From Bisporella sp. PMI_857 (taxonomy: Eukaryota; Ascomycota; Leotiomycetes; Helotiales; Helotiaceae), in NCBI GenBank assembly GCA_021307315.1, contig JAJSPD010000045.1, positions 248,001-312,000 on the forward strand: DNA of 64,000 bases, given 5' to 3'. How positions within the stretch are numbered: position 1 is the first letter of the stretch; each line of letters starts with the position of its first letter. The notes under the pieces were generated by a model. The model made no database searches, was not told the DNA's origin, and saw only the letters and a list, made by a program, of their open reading frames with translations. Below, in pieces: positions 11,058 through 21,730 of the stretch. Both the position numbers and the translations under genes were made by a program.

Positions 11058-11241
11058 TGTCAGAAATAGGGTTTATCAGGCAAGAGGAATCAGTTAGAGG
11101 ATCTGTGAAGGTATCACGGTGATGGTAATACAGGCTTGTATGAGCATTATTCATTGATGATGATATCTACAGTTCTGAGTTGTAAATGAGGGGAAGATGT
11201 TTCTAGCTCCTTGGCCTACTTACGTAAGCCGATTCCTGACA
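11058..11241 (-). repeat. 5' LTR of the copia element
   Basis: 184 bp, identical to 6125-6308. It should carry the promoter for the minus-strand transcript; no clear TATA box was picked out. Confidence 0.95.
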
Positions 11242-11246
11242 CATTC
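11242..11246. repeat. Target-site duplication CATTC, right copy
   Basis: Matches 6120-6124. Confidence 0.9.
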
Positions 11247-11498
11247 TTTACATCCTATATTCTGATTCCTCATTTGAAATACAGCATCATCGCATCAGAA
11301 TACCATACAGCCTTTCCAAATACTCGTCGAATCTTAGTTTGCAATCTTAGTTTACAAGAATACACAATCAATATCTATGATTTGCCAGTTATGCTGACAA
11401 TACCCTTGCTGCTAAAGGTTTTCATCCCTATTGCTCAGTATCAGGTCTGACATTCTAACTTAGAATCATCTTCTATTATTGAAGGTTCTGTCTCCTCA

Positions 11499-12791
11499 AT
11501 GAGCACTATCGCGTCAACAACATTCACCACCATGGCACTACCTACAAAGGCATTAAGCATTGGATACGACACTGGACATGGCGACTTTTGGTTTGGCCGA
11601 TCAATTGATTGTGGTATACCAAAGCCTTTCCGTGCTCAGTACGATATCGGAGAGATGGACTGTATTTTCCAAGAACTGGACGGATACCAAAGGTGAGTTG
11701 AAACGTGACAGTTCATATAACCCGCCTTTCTTGGAGACATTCTGAGATTAACAAAAGAACTAATGTTGATTCATAGACGTGGAATTTTTCCACTCGCTAA
11801 ATTGCCTCCCGAACTTCGAGATCGCATACTAGAGCTTACTCTTGAACCACTTCTTATTGACTTTGGTCATGGTGGGAAGAGATATTTAAGTGTCAATGTG
11901 GTCCCAAATACAGATCACAAAAGGTTCAAACTTCTTGAATTTCAGGGTGATTACACTAGATACTGTATTTGGTACGACACGAATGACGAGTTAGCTCAGA
12001 AAGTGCAGGGCATCATGCAGGCAATAACCGGAGACACTGTTTTCCCACCATATCGATGGTGGCAAGGCCATCCATTCCAGCATGTTCAAGACAAGCTTTC
12101 TGAAGAAGAATTTCATCTTACCCAAACAATTATAAGCCATGTAAGCCGGCAGCATCCCTTTCGGTGTTCTCAGTACAAAATGTATGTTCTACAATCTCGG
12201 CAACCATCAACTAGCTCCTCAGCAGGCAATATCAAGATCGGGCCACAATTCATTCCTCAAATTGCGAACATCTCAGCTGCCTTTCGAAACGATTTTGGTA
12301 GAGTTTTATGGAGTAAAGTTCACCTCAACATCGCGATTGATGAGGTCAGGTGCTTTCTGCAGGGTCGTCCTGCTGTTCATACAGCTATCAAGAGCCTACA
12401 CTTGAACATCACTGAAACCTACAATAGAGAGAGGCTCGCAAGCAACGTAGGAGCACTTACTTGCTTAAGTGGTCTGGACCATCTTCGAGTTTCACTACAT
12501 ATACGAAAAGAAGATATCATGGACATTGCTGAAGCTAAAGGCTTGCTTCACTACTATCTTCGTATTTTGAGAGTTATGCACGTAAAAAATACTTTTGAGT
12601 TAGATATAGACTTCAGCTATGCATTCATAACTGTTACCACTATGATAGAGTTCCCGGCTATCTCGCGACGAACGGATATCGAGAATGAATTGAAGCCTTT
12701 GAGGAAGAAATATATCCCCATCTTCGAGGACCTAATGACGCCGGACTCTCTTCGATCTTCAGTTTTCCCAGTTGGAGAACTACATCAATAG
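11499..12791 (+). CDS. F-box/2EXR-like hypothetical protein
   Basis: Exons 11499-11692 and 11777-12791 give 402 residues; the donor is AAAG/GTGAGT and the acceptor TTCATAG. After a 65-residue N-terminal region with a GDFWFGRSIDCG stretch comes FPLAKLPPELRDRILELTLE, the Leu-Pro-Pro-Glu-Leu-Arg helix typical of fungal F-box/2EXR-like proteins. The remainder has no motif I recognise, but reads as an alpha/beta fold and ends in a hydrophilic tail. Such proteins form large lineage-specific families; some are SCF substrate adaptors, and a function for this one cannot be assigned. A second Met at 11532 is an alternative start. The 5' end lies only 252 bp from the copia insertion, whose LTR could influence its expression. 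Confidence 0.75.
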
Positions 12792-14514
12792 GCACCTTAC
12801 ACAATCAATTTCCAGGGATCGAGCCTTGGGTATCTTGACAACATCTCCTAACGGAGCAGTATATGGCGAGGGTACTGCCATGGGTGGTGCATAGATGGGC
12901 ATGGCCACCGTGAAAAGTGCAATAGGCTGGTTGGCATAATCAAATATGAGACTTACTTTGCACAGTTGAGGACTGAGAGAAGAACATTATAGTTCATGAG
13001 AGTATAGTGTGGCGATAAAACCTCATTTCTATGTCTAGCAATCTCCAACACATTCCAAACCTAGTAGCTAATTTTAGAAACGGAGTCATGTGAACAAAAT
13101 TAGTGTTTTAGTCCTTCTGACTTCTAGTGAAACCTTGTACAGAACATTGGTTTACCTATTGTTCAGACAACAGAATTTGATCGGTGGAGCCTATGCATTA
13201 ACTAGCATTTCAAAGCATTCTATGTAACTCCTGGGCGCATGTTTGGCCTGGAATGGATACTTGTGATGCGCCCCTGAATCCAATGTCATATTCAAGCTAG
13301 CATCGACCTTATCGTCTCGCATTTGCCAAAAGTTCGCCTGGTATCGAAGGCCAGGCGGGGACAGTCGACCACTTTCACGGGTCAATGCCCCACACGGGCC
13401 AAGAAGCTGCTGACATAATGAGTTGAGAGCTCGAGCACATGCCAATAACCACCAATTTGGCAGATTCCGGCTCTTCATGTTGTCCACTTTGCACAATGGC
13501 CAGATGTCGAAAGTAGATCTAAAGCCGGTGCTCCAGCTATTGAAGCCCCTCTCACGGCGTCTAAATACACTAAGGGGAAAACACTTTGCCCCCCTTCAAC
13601 CAAGGCGAATTCGCTGTTGTTTAACCACAAGATCTCGCATAAGATTAAATCGCGGAACCTTCCCTTTCCAAATATTTCCGTTCCCCTGAAGGACGTCGGC
13701 CGGAACGACGTTAAAAATACCCAGGCGCCGACTGAAGCCATCTCGATGATCAAGTAAAATCGCCATTATACCTGTGGACCAATTATCACCTCTACTGAAT
13801 CCTTGGTTTGGTTGTATCTCTCCCATAATCATACAATCAAACGTTTCTGAAAAGAATCTGGAATGCAAAGTTGGCGACATGGTGCAAGCTTCGTTTAGTG
13901 AAGAGTCAAAGTCCATCTCAGAATCAGCCAATAGCGGAGAGCAAGTAAGGAGTCCTTTGCCAAGAGTAAGAATTTGAACCCAGTATAGTGAGATTTCAGA
14001 ACTACAGGGCTCTCAGCTTACACGTTCTAAGATGCTTTCACTGGAAGATGCATGCACGGGATCGGTGGGATGGTGTCTTCAAGAATGCTAATTGGGATGG
14101 CGCTACAGAATATTATTGAAATCGTTATGTACTAGTAAGTTTGTAATAGCCAACAGTTTAAGTTCTCTGATTTCGGAGTTTTTTTCTTTGAAAGAAGTAA
14201 TGGGATAGAAAGTGAATGTGAAGAGATGAAATGTGGATTACGCATCTCTTCTTCAGACGGATCAGTGCATCATGCAACAAAAGTTTTGAGTCTGTATAGT
14301 TGTTGGAAGCGGCTCTCATCTTCCTTCCTGTCTGTAGTGCATGAGTGCTTATGCAATGCATAGCACTTTATTTTACATGGCTGAGATTTCCACCGCCTTC
14401 TCGATTTGGTATGCGTGGTGGGGTGATGTGCGAGTAATGCGCTGGAAACTCCACATCATGGACTTCGCCCCGCGCTAGTGCAGCGCTATCTAACATCTGA
14501 GCAACACAGACAAG

Positions 14515-14582
14515 GGACCCTTTGAGGCTGCCACATTGGTCCTTTGAGGCTGTCACATCGGCCCTTTGAGGCTGCCATATTT
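14515..14582. repeat. Tandem repeat, three ~23-bp units
   Basis: Three imperfect units with core CCTTTGAGGCTG(C/T)CA(C/T)AT begin at about 14515, 14538 and 14560. Function unknown. Confidence 0.75.
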
Positions 14583-15791
14583 GGCCCAGCCATGGCATGG
14601 CACATATGCGGGATATTTACTCACAGCCTCTGCCCTAATTGGAAGGCGTGTTTTGGTCTAGTGAGTATAATACTTATATCTAGGACGACTCATTCTGCTT
14701 TCTCGCTCTTTGCTGTCATCTCTCCTCGTCGCCCTTTCTGTTTTCTCGAGCTCATCTCTCCACATTCTGCACACCTCTCAAGTTCGAACCAAACTTGCAT
14801 GGCTCCGGTACTGCTATGATGCTGATAGTCAATCTTTTGCTCTTTCTCTGAAGATTCCTCAAGCTTGCAGTGTATTGTTTCCCTACTACCTACATTTGCA
14901 TTTCAAAGCTAATTCTTTTCTCCAGACGAGCAGACCATGGAAAGGCCAAACACTGCCGACGAAGCTATACTGCCAACGAAGAAACTACTTCAAATGAAAG
15001 TAATGGTTCGTGCAAGGAGCGACAGGCAAGCTTGTCACCAACCATCTACATGAAGCCTTCATCGCCCCTTTGATCCTTCCCAATATTCTGCCTGAGGCTT
15101 TTGATTCCATCGGAGGCTCGGCAAAGACTTTGTCCCGTCATGTCGGAGCAAGCGGCCGCCGAAAATATCCCATTTCGCTCACCGAGTCGTCTCTTCCACC
15201 ATTGGACGCAATTTTTGCCAACTTGGACAGATGGCCAGCTGAAAAGTAGGACGTATGCTTAAAAGCTTATGCATTGGGGCGCGTGCATGGCGAGGCTCAC
15301 CGAAGGGCGCATGCATGAAAATTCATGTATAGGGGCGTGTGCATGTACACCACCAACGTGTCGAAAGGGGCGGACAATGAGAGCCGTCCTCGGAAGCCTT
15401 GTGTCATAGCTTAACGCCCGGGTTGAGAGAAGGTCGAGCACCTCTCCGGCCGAGCCTCTTTCATTTCTTTCCCCTTCAGGTAAGTCATGTCTTTCACACA
15501 AGGCTGTGTAAACTCGAGTCTCTTGCCTTAGTCGGTGATAAGGATCCCCGAAGCGTTAGACTGGATATCAAGCCCTGCACAGAATGATTGGACTTCACCA
15601 TTCACTATGCCTCCTCACCCAATAAGCCAGTTGCTAGCGGCGCCACCTTGCAAAATCTGGGTATGTCCTATGGGTTGAATTGAGGAGACGGGATAGAGGA
15701 TGTCTAGTTGGCAGGTATACCTCGCAGCATGAGGGCTCAGATGCTGGAGAAGAAACACTGGGAGACAGGAGGAAAACGCCCCGTTGGCTGC

Positions 15792-15800
15792 TTAAATATA
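15792..15800 (+). promoter_or_regulatory. TATA-like box of the C2H2 gene
   Basis: TTAAATATA about 60 bp before the ATG at 15861, in a position compatible with a short 5' leader. Confidence 0.35.
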
Positions 15801-15860
15801 GCGTCCCGAATCTGAAGGAGAAATTGGCAGAGAGAGCATATTCTCCTCGTTTCTATTGCG

Positions 15861-17012
15861 ATGGATTTCGATCCGGAATCAGCCAAAAACCAGCAAACCG
15901 AGCCGCTGGATGCAAGCTTCAATGCTCGCTCTCTCATTTCCCACCATCCTTATCCTTACGACTCTGGTGTCGCACTTCCCGGATTCTTTCTTCCTTTCCC
16001 CTCCTATACCATGTATCTAAATGCGGCAACCGAGCAGCTGGTGCCTAGTGGGTTCAGAGCCAGCTTTCTAAGCGGGGTTCGCGAAAATTGGACAGGACAT
16101 GAAAGTCTCGGGGCAGCATCTAGCCAAATTCAAGGCCTGCAATTGAGCGCCAATTCCGAGCCCGACTTCGATTCCGCTCCTCAAGCTGGGACTCCCGCTC
16201 TTTATGCTACCCCCGGACAGCAAAATTGGCACTATAAGACTGCTGCTCATAACACCAGTCCCAACGAGCTTGACCTCCCGCAAGCCGGCACTGTTACTCA
16301 TGCCTCCTCTGACACTCACTCGCACTATCCTACCACCAAGCAACAGGACTGGTACAACGAACCTGCTGCTCGTGACAACATGCCAAACGAATTGAACTTT
16401 GCCTGGCAAGACAACACTGCTCATAAACCCTTCATGAACGGCTTTAACCAAGATGCCTCCACCAATCTGCTCCATTCGAATGGAACCAGCGAAGAAAACC
16501 ATTTCTCGGGCAACGGCAGCTTCGACACACAACTAAGCTCTGTATCATCCAACACAGAGACGAACTTCTCCTTCAACGCCTCCTTCCAAGCTTCAACCTG
16601 CACCTACGGCACCTCGTCCTCGCTTCAAGAAGGCTCCACATACGCAACCATCCCCTCATCTAGCCCAGAAACATCCTTCTCCTCCACGTCCACCACTTCC
16701 CCCACACCACTTCCTACCAACGCTCCCTCCCCAAACTCCACACGCCACCCCTGCCCGCACCCGCACTGCCACTCCACCTTCGCACGACAAAGCGACCTAA
16801 AACGCCACGCAAAAATCCATTTCCCGGAGCGCCATCGAAAGTACCATTGTTGGGAGCCGGGATGTAACAGGAATGGACGGAAAGGGTTTACGAGGAAGGA
16901 TAAGTGGAGGGATCATGTTAAGGGGGTGCATGGGTTAGAGGAAGATGAGAGTGGGTTCTGGGTCTCAAGCAGGATGGAGGAAGCAGGATGGAATTGGGAT
17001 ATCGAATACTAG
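15861..17012 (+). CDS. C2H2 zinc-finger transcription factor
   Basis: Single exon, 383 residues. Residues 1-290 are low-complexity Ser/Thr/Asn/Pro-rich sequence, typical of a fungal activation region. From about 295 comes a C2H2 finger (CPHPHCHSTFARQSDLKRH, C-x4-C-x12-H-x4-H), then a second, longer-spaced finger (CWEPGCNRNGRKGFTRKDKW with the following HVKGVH). The protein ends about 24 residues later (SSRMEEAGWNWDIEY). Tandem fingers at the extreme C-terminus with the 'FxRxxDLKRHxxxH' core are usual for a large group of Leotiomycete/Sordariomycete regulators of unknown target. It should act in the nucleus; the target genes are not evident from neighbours. Confidence 0.85.
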   Translation: MDFDPESAKNQQTEPLDASFNARSLISHHPYPYDSGVALPGFFLPFPSYTMYLNAATEQLVPSGFRASFLSGVRENWTGHESLGAASSQIQGLQLSANSEPDFDSAPQAGTPALYATPGQQNWHYKTAAHNTSPNELDLPQAGTVTHASSDTHSHYPTTKQQDWYNEPAARDNMPNELNFAWQDNTAHKPFMNGFNQDASTNLLHSNGTSEENHFSGNGSFDTQLSSVSSNTETNFSFNASFQASTCTYGTSSSLQEGSTYATIPSSSPETSFSSTSTTSPTPLPTNAPSPNSTRHPCPHPHCHSTFARQSDLKRHAKIHFPERHRKYHCWEPGCNRNGRKGFTRKDKWRDHVKGVHGLEEDESGFWVSSRMEEAGWNWDIEY

Positions 17013-17965
17013 CTGAATTCACAATGAATTTTGTGTTTTGGCCTGAGCTGATGTGCGAGCTGTGAACTGATATCAAGAAACTCTTGTTTTGTTATGAGGC
17101 GTCTAAGCGTATATACTCTATACAACGTAACAAGAAGAACCTAACCTTCGGCAATTGCGATGCCTGAAGCGCTACTGTGTAAGTGCGGCGAAGCTCCCAT
17201 GGTACTTACTATTACACTACTCAAAAGATTTTATGAATGTCCACTACTGGACACCGAAATACGCCGGTTTGGTGGTTTATTTTGAAATATAAAATAATGA
17301 CTGATCTGGAGAAAGACTTTTATAAGCTGGTTATTCCGTTTACAGCTTTAAAGTACTACAGCTAAAGTTTTGTGACGGTTTGAGTCTTACGTTTTTGCGG
17401 TAGCTGCAAGTTTATAACTACTGTAGCTGCAAGCCTGTAGCTGGCTATAAGCTAGTTACGCCATTTGCAGCTTTGAAAGTGCTGCGGCTAAAACTTTAAT
17501 TTTTTTCGTAAAAACTTTTTATTTTATATCGGAATTTTAAACTTCTTTGCCGAATTCTGGCTGTTCCAGTTAAAATAAGTTAAAGTACTTCGACTTTATA
17601 CTACAGGCTGTTTATAGTAGTTGTACTAATTTCTTTAAAATACTATGGTGAAGTTGACATGTGGGTCACTCTGATTACATAATCAGTCTTGATTGGTGAT
17701 GATTGTGGCATCATGACAAAGCTCGGCTCCCTCATTTCTGTACAGTGTTCCACTGTCAATTCCGTCTACTCAAACCTCCATAAAGTGGACAAAAGCTCAA
17801 ACATGTTCCTCTTGATTTTGCTCTCACCTTGCTATCGTGCTAATATATTGCAGTCACATACTTATGCGCCTTAGTAATCGCACATCTGCAGCGCTGATAT
17901 CAAGCTTGTTCTGGCGTCCAGATCTGCAAACCTGCAACCTCAATCGAACACATCAGTACAGCACA
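17013..17965. other. Intergenic, with an AT-rich repeat relic at 17220-17640
   Basis: 17220-17640 is strongly AT-rich and contains two imperfect direct copies of a ~55-bp block (about 17317-17375 and 17440-17500; both contain TATAAGCT(G/A)GTTA..CC(G/A)TTT(A/G)CAGCTTT). The C-to-T-like differences and the texture suggest an old repeat altered by point mutation. The part from 17680 on is the promoter of the dioxygenase gene. Confidence 0.5.
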
Positions 17966-18833
17966 ATGCTGGCCCCTGTCGTCTCTGTCTGTCATGGCGG
18001 CGGCCCATTGCCCCTCTTGGGAGATCCGGATCATGCTGAGCTAATCAAATCGATGTCAGAGCGCGTACCAAAAGTTCTTGGATTAGGGACTGCCAATGCG
18101 CCTCGAGCCATTGTCTTAGTGACTGCACATTGGAGCACGAGACAGCCTACCATCAGCGCTGCCAGCAATCACAAATTGTATTATGATTATGGGGGATTCC
18201 CGCCCGAGACGTATAGGCTAAAATATGATGCCCCAGGGAGTCCGGAAGTGGCACAAGAAGTATATGATCTTCTAGAGAAAGCAGGCTTAAGTCCAAAACT
18301 GGATATTGTGAGAGGTTTGCTATCCTTCCGCTTGTCGATACGCATGCTGAGCTTTTTCAGGCTGGGATCATGGAGTCTTTGTTCCGATGATGCTCATAAA
18401 TCCCAAAGCTGATATTCCTATTATTCAGCTTTCCGTTCTAACTTCAGCATCCCCTGCCCAACACTTTGCAATGGGTCGTGCCCTGGCCCCGCTTCGCGAT
18501 TCCAATATCGCAATCATTGGCTCTGGGATGCCTACCCTCCATAACCTGCGGAAGATGTTCTCTGGCGCATTCAACGAGAGACAAGTACAAATACGGCATA
18601 AAGCATGGGTCCAGAGTCTTACCTCGACTATCGCAATCGAGAACGCTACGGAGCGCGGTACAAAGTTAGAGAGCTGGCGGGAGTGGGAAGGTTCTATAGA
18701 CGCTCATCCACAGGGTGGCGAGGATCACTTTTTACCTTTAATCGTGTGTGCTGGAGCCGGAGGTGATGGGAAGGGTGTTATCTTTGCGGATAAGACAATG
18801 GGATTGGAGCAGCATACTTTCTATTGGACTTGA
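17966..18833 (+). CDS. LigB/DODA-type extradiol ring-cleavage dioxygenase
   Basis: Exons 17966-18314 and 18361-18833 give 273 residues; the 46-nt intron uses GTTTGC and TTTCAG. Family marks are VCHGGGPLP (His10), VTAHW (His55), WDHGVFVPM (His120), EDHFLPLIV (His239) and CAGAG. His10, His55 and His239 are the likely metal ligands, by analogy with bacterial YgiD-type DOPA dioxygenases and plant DODA, which cleave L-DOPA or related catechols with a divalent metal. The length is normal for the family. No targeting signal is seen if the 17966 start is right; an upstream in-frame Met at 17837 would add 43 residues with no family support. Natural substrates in fungi are largely unknown. Confidence 0.88.
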
Positions 18834-20280
18834 CGCATCCACAATGGATTTGGTCCGAACTCAGGCCCCACCATATGAGGAAACTGTAGAAAGTGCGTGG
18901 TTCGAATGTTTGATTATCAAAATTTAAGTCATTATTGAAGCTTAACTTAGTTTGAATACTGGATTGTCGATCGAAAACCCTGGTTCGACCACATACAAAG
19001 AATCCCATGTTCGAAATACCTGGCAAGATATTGATGTTCTGACAATAGTCTACACACCCACTCAGTAACTATGGTTCTCACTTGTTAACTCACTCGGCCC
19101 AGGAACATTCTTAATGAACCAGATATGTCCTGTGAGCTCCATCTATTTCTGCGCTACTCCGATCCGCCTTATTATTTGGATCGCTTGAAATATCTGACCC
19201 TGATTGAAGCTCCCATGGAAACCCGTACGCCCGGAACTTGCCACCACTACTTGTCACTCGTAGACGGGGTATTTGGCAAACGACCTTAAGGGCTCGCACG
19301 TCCAACTGGATATAGCACGGTGTCTTTTGCTTACATTATGAATAGCGTGTTTGCTGACCTAACACACTGTCACACACACTAAAACCAGTAAGTACCTATC
19401 ATGGGCCTGGTCTTTTTTCACTTCAATCTGGGAGCTTCATAAGACTGGGGCATCTGGCGGCACTTCCTTCATTGTGAAATATCGATAAATCAATCACCAG
19501 GCTGGGCTTTCGAAATACCTCCAAGATCTCTGTGGTCCCACATCGGTCGTAAAGGACTCTCTCCAAGGATATGCAAACACTACTGGAATTTTCGGAGTGA
19601 TTTACGTGCCCAAAGCATGCTCCCATCGAACCTCAATGAGATGGGGCTCCTCGCCCACCCAGCCATGGCCGTGTCTTCGTCATCCCTGGGACTGCCTGTG
19701 ATGCCTTGAGCAGTGACTGTGCTCAAGGCAAAGATAGGTGTACAGAGGTAGCTCAAAAGAATGTTTGCCATTGATTTGGATTTCTTCGAATTCCTGCCTT
19801 GGTGAGAAACTTGGAGGATTGTCACGGCTTCTTTTGAATGTGCAGCTTGCCTTCCACGGTTCTACATTTTTCTATATCTGCTGAGATTGATTATCCGTAC
19901 CTTTTGACCTGACTTCCAAAAGATATTCTATATTTACGTCATCGCCGAAGGGTGTTGTTTTATTGCTGTGGAAGATGCTGTGGAGGTGGGGCTATTGCTC
20001 TCTACTGTAATTTTTCGAACTCTAAGCGAACTTACCCCCTATCTTAAGATTGTTCTTCAGTCACCCTCAGTCTGGCAACAATACAATGATTGACCATGAG
20101 ATTGTTCCGCTGGCTGGATTATTCACCTAGATAATGCTTCTGATTATTTCATAAGTACAGTTAAATTTCGGTTCTCCCTTGATTTCTTGTTTCTCTTGTC
20201 AACTTCGAAGGGTTCAGATCGACGACTATTCGATCTTGAATATCTATCTCACCTGCCCTTCCACGATCATCACTTAGAAC
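18834..20280. other. Intergenic, one weak small-secreted-protein candidate
   Basis: No conserved gene. The only protein-like frame is the minus-strand candidate at 19580-19771. Positions 19830-20280 include the leader of the P-loop gene. Confidence 0.4.
19580..19771 (-). CDS. Possible small secreted protein (weak)
   Basis: From ATG 19771 the frame reads MANILLSYLCTPIFALSTVT, a plausible signal peptide, then a polar segment (AQGITGSPRDDEDTAMAGWA) and stops after about 63 residues. A GTAAAT donor near the end could extend it leftwards by another short exon. There is no family match and a signal-peptide-like stretch can arise by chance, so this is only a candidate. Confidence 0.25.
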   Translation of the reverse strand: MANILLSYLCTPIFALSTVTAQGITGSPRDDEDTAMAGWARSPISLRFDGSMLWARKSLRKFQ

Positions 20281-21730
20281 ATGGCGCCTTCCCAAGTAGG
20301 AGGTTTGACTGTTCAGGAATCCGAGGAAGTTCTGTCTGAGCACGAGCGTTACAATGTTGGAAACTCGGCTTATCCTTCGATCGTAGTTCTCATGAACGGA
20401 GATTGTGGAACCGGATCTAGTATCATTGCCAGAAACTTGAGCAATTTCCTCGGAGCAACCTGCCGCCTCATAGGCAAGTTTAACAGATACCCCCCCAAAA
20501 GAACCAATTACTGATAACAAACAGAGGCTACGGATATTGACAAGCTTGCTAAAGATATCGAACCCACCGTATATGGTATGCGCCGTAACAATGCCACACA
20601 AAATCTTCGCAACACCGTTCTTGATGGCCTTCGTGGTATCAAGGACCGTCCACCTTCCAGATACCGATCACCTACTACGCCAATCATCATCGTGGACCGG
20701 CTCTTCAAGGATGAAGAACCGAACCAGCAGAACGAGAGGCGCTTCAGAGAATATCTTGGGCTTGCGCGTGACCGTGAAGCGCCGTTCGTATACCTGTGCA
20801 TTACGTGCGATCCTAAGGTTGTCGAGAGAAGACGCGGCACGGTGTCAACACTCAATATTGGCGGCACGGACATGCTCTTCGGCCACACTGGCTATGATTG
20901 GGGATCCCAGAAGATCTATTACTCTGTCATCGACAACTCTAATACCGATCTCCGCACCAGCGTCATGACCTGCTTGCATACCCTTGATAGCGTTCTCCGA
21001 GAGGTTATTGTAAGTTGCTTCCCCTGCCGCAATTCTCAATACCGCCGTCTCGATTCCCAGCTGATATATCTCCCAGCCAGGCTTTGTGCCGCAGCAGAAG
21101 CGTTCTGGAACCATCAGAAGACCTCCGGTTGACGCTGCGGTAAGTGTGAATTCCATCGATATTCTTGATATACACTAACATCCCACAGGCTAGTTCTTCC
21201 TCTGCATCCGTCACCGACTTTACACCCCGTGCCAGTGATTTCGCGTCGCTCGCCGATTACGCATCACCAGATTACGTAGCTTCCATCTCCGCTGATGATC
21301 GGGTTTGTTTTTTTCATTGCTTTGACCGATTTTGATAGCTACAAAATGCTGATGAGTCTCCCAGATTAGTCAACTCACTAGGCGTGGTCGCGCAAGTGGA
21401 GGTGGAGGCTCTGGTCTCGGCAACAACTTCGGTACTTTGCAAGTGAGTCATGCTGTTCTTAAATTGCTTGACAGGATACAAAGCTGACAAGAATTCTAGA
21501 TCTCGCAAGCTGGCCCAAGTGGAAGCCCTTCCCGTCCGGGAGGCGTTGACAATCTCGGAGCTGGTGCTGGTGACTCCGGAAACGCCGAGGTGAGTTTCCA
21601 GGGCTTGAGGTTCTGTGATGTATTGAAGCTTTTTACATTCTGACTTCGGGCATAGGTTCTTAGGTTCTCTTGCCAAGAAGAGTACGAGGCATGGCTGTAT
21701 CCATATGGAAAGCATGACGGCCTTCCATGA
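20281..21730 (+). CDS. P-loop NTPase-like protein with degenerate Walker A, 7 exons
   Basis: Exons 20281-20473, 20525-21009, 21077-21139, 21189-21302, 21365-21442, 21500-21589 and 21656-21730 give 365 residues; every junction keeps frame. The first intron has a GC donor (G/GCAAGT). Residues 33-45 read IVVLMNGDCGTGS, which sits where an AAA_33/zeta-type nucleoside kinase has its P-loop (GxxGxGKS) but lacks the Lys. Later IIIVDRLF and PFVYLCITCDPKVVERRRGT fit Walker B and the lid Arg region of such kinases. From about residue 230 the tail is Gly/Ser-rich and probably disordered (ASGGGGSGLG). Possibly a catalytically dead kinase-fold protein; cytosolic or nuclear. I do not recognise the gene by name. 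Confidence 0.7.
20474..20524 (+). other. GC-AG intron
   Basis: Donor GCAAGT, acceptor AACAG. Only the GC donor gives frame continuity with the next exon (codon GAG split 1/2); the GT two bases further along does not. Confidence 0.75.

Larger units (their letters stand above)
6125..11241 (-). mobile_element. Full-length Ty1/copia LTR retrotransposon
   Basis: 5117 bp, transcribed on the minus strand. It has identical 184-bp LTRs starting TGTCAG and ending CTGACA, 5-bp target duplications (CATTC), a primer-binding site next to the right (5') LTR, a purine-rich tract next to the left (3') LTR, and one uninterrupted gag-pol frame. No stop codon, frameshift or RIP-like decay is visible, and the LTRs show no differences by eye, so the insertion is recent and the copy may still be competent. 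It lies in the spacer between tyrosinase and an F-box-like gene and disrupts neither. Confidence 0.97.
12792..15860. other. 3-kb spacer without a supportable gene
   Basis: Overlapping short open frames occur on both strands at 13190-13980 and 14500-15600, but none has domain-like composition, splice structure or family resemblance. The region contains the short tandem repeat at 14515-14582 and a GC-rich patch at 15266-15345 where 'GGGGCG(C/T)GTGCATG' occurs twice. The part nearest 15860 is the leader of the zinc-finger gene. Confidence 0.5.

Noticed and set aside
13191..13977. Overlapping frames of 67-111 codons on both strands
   Set aside because: They overlap each other on opposite strands, show no splice-linked partners and no recognisable motif.
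3955..18833. Calling the whole left part a secondary-metabolite cluster
   Set aside because: There is no polyketide, peptide or terpene synthase, P450 or efflux gene; only tyrosinase, a dioxygenase and one regulator.
18850..19025. GGTTCGA-like T-loop words suggesting a tRNA
   Set aside because: No matching acceptor, D or anticodon stems could be folded around them.
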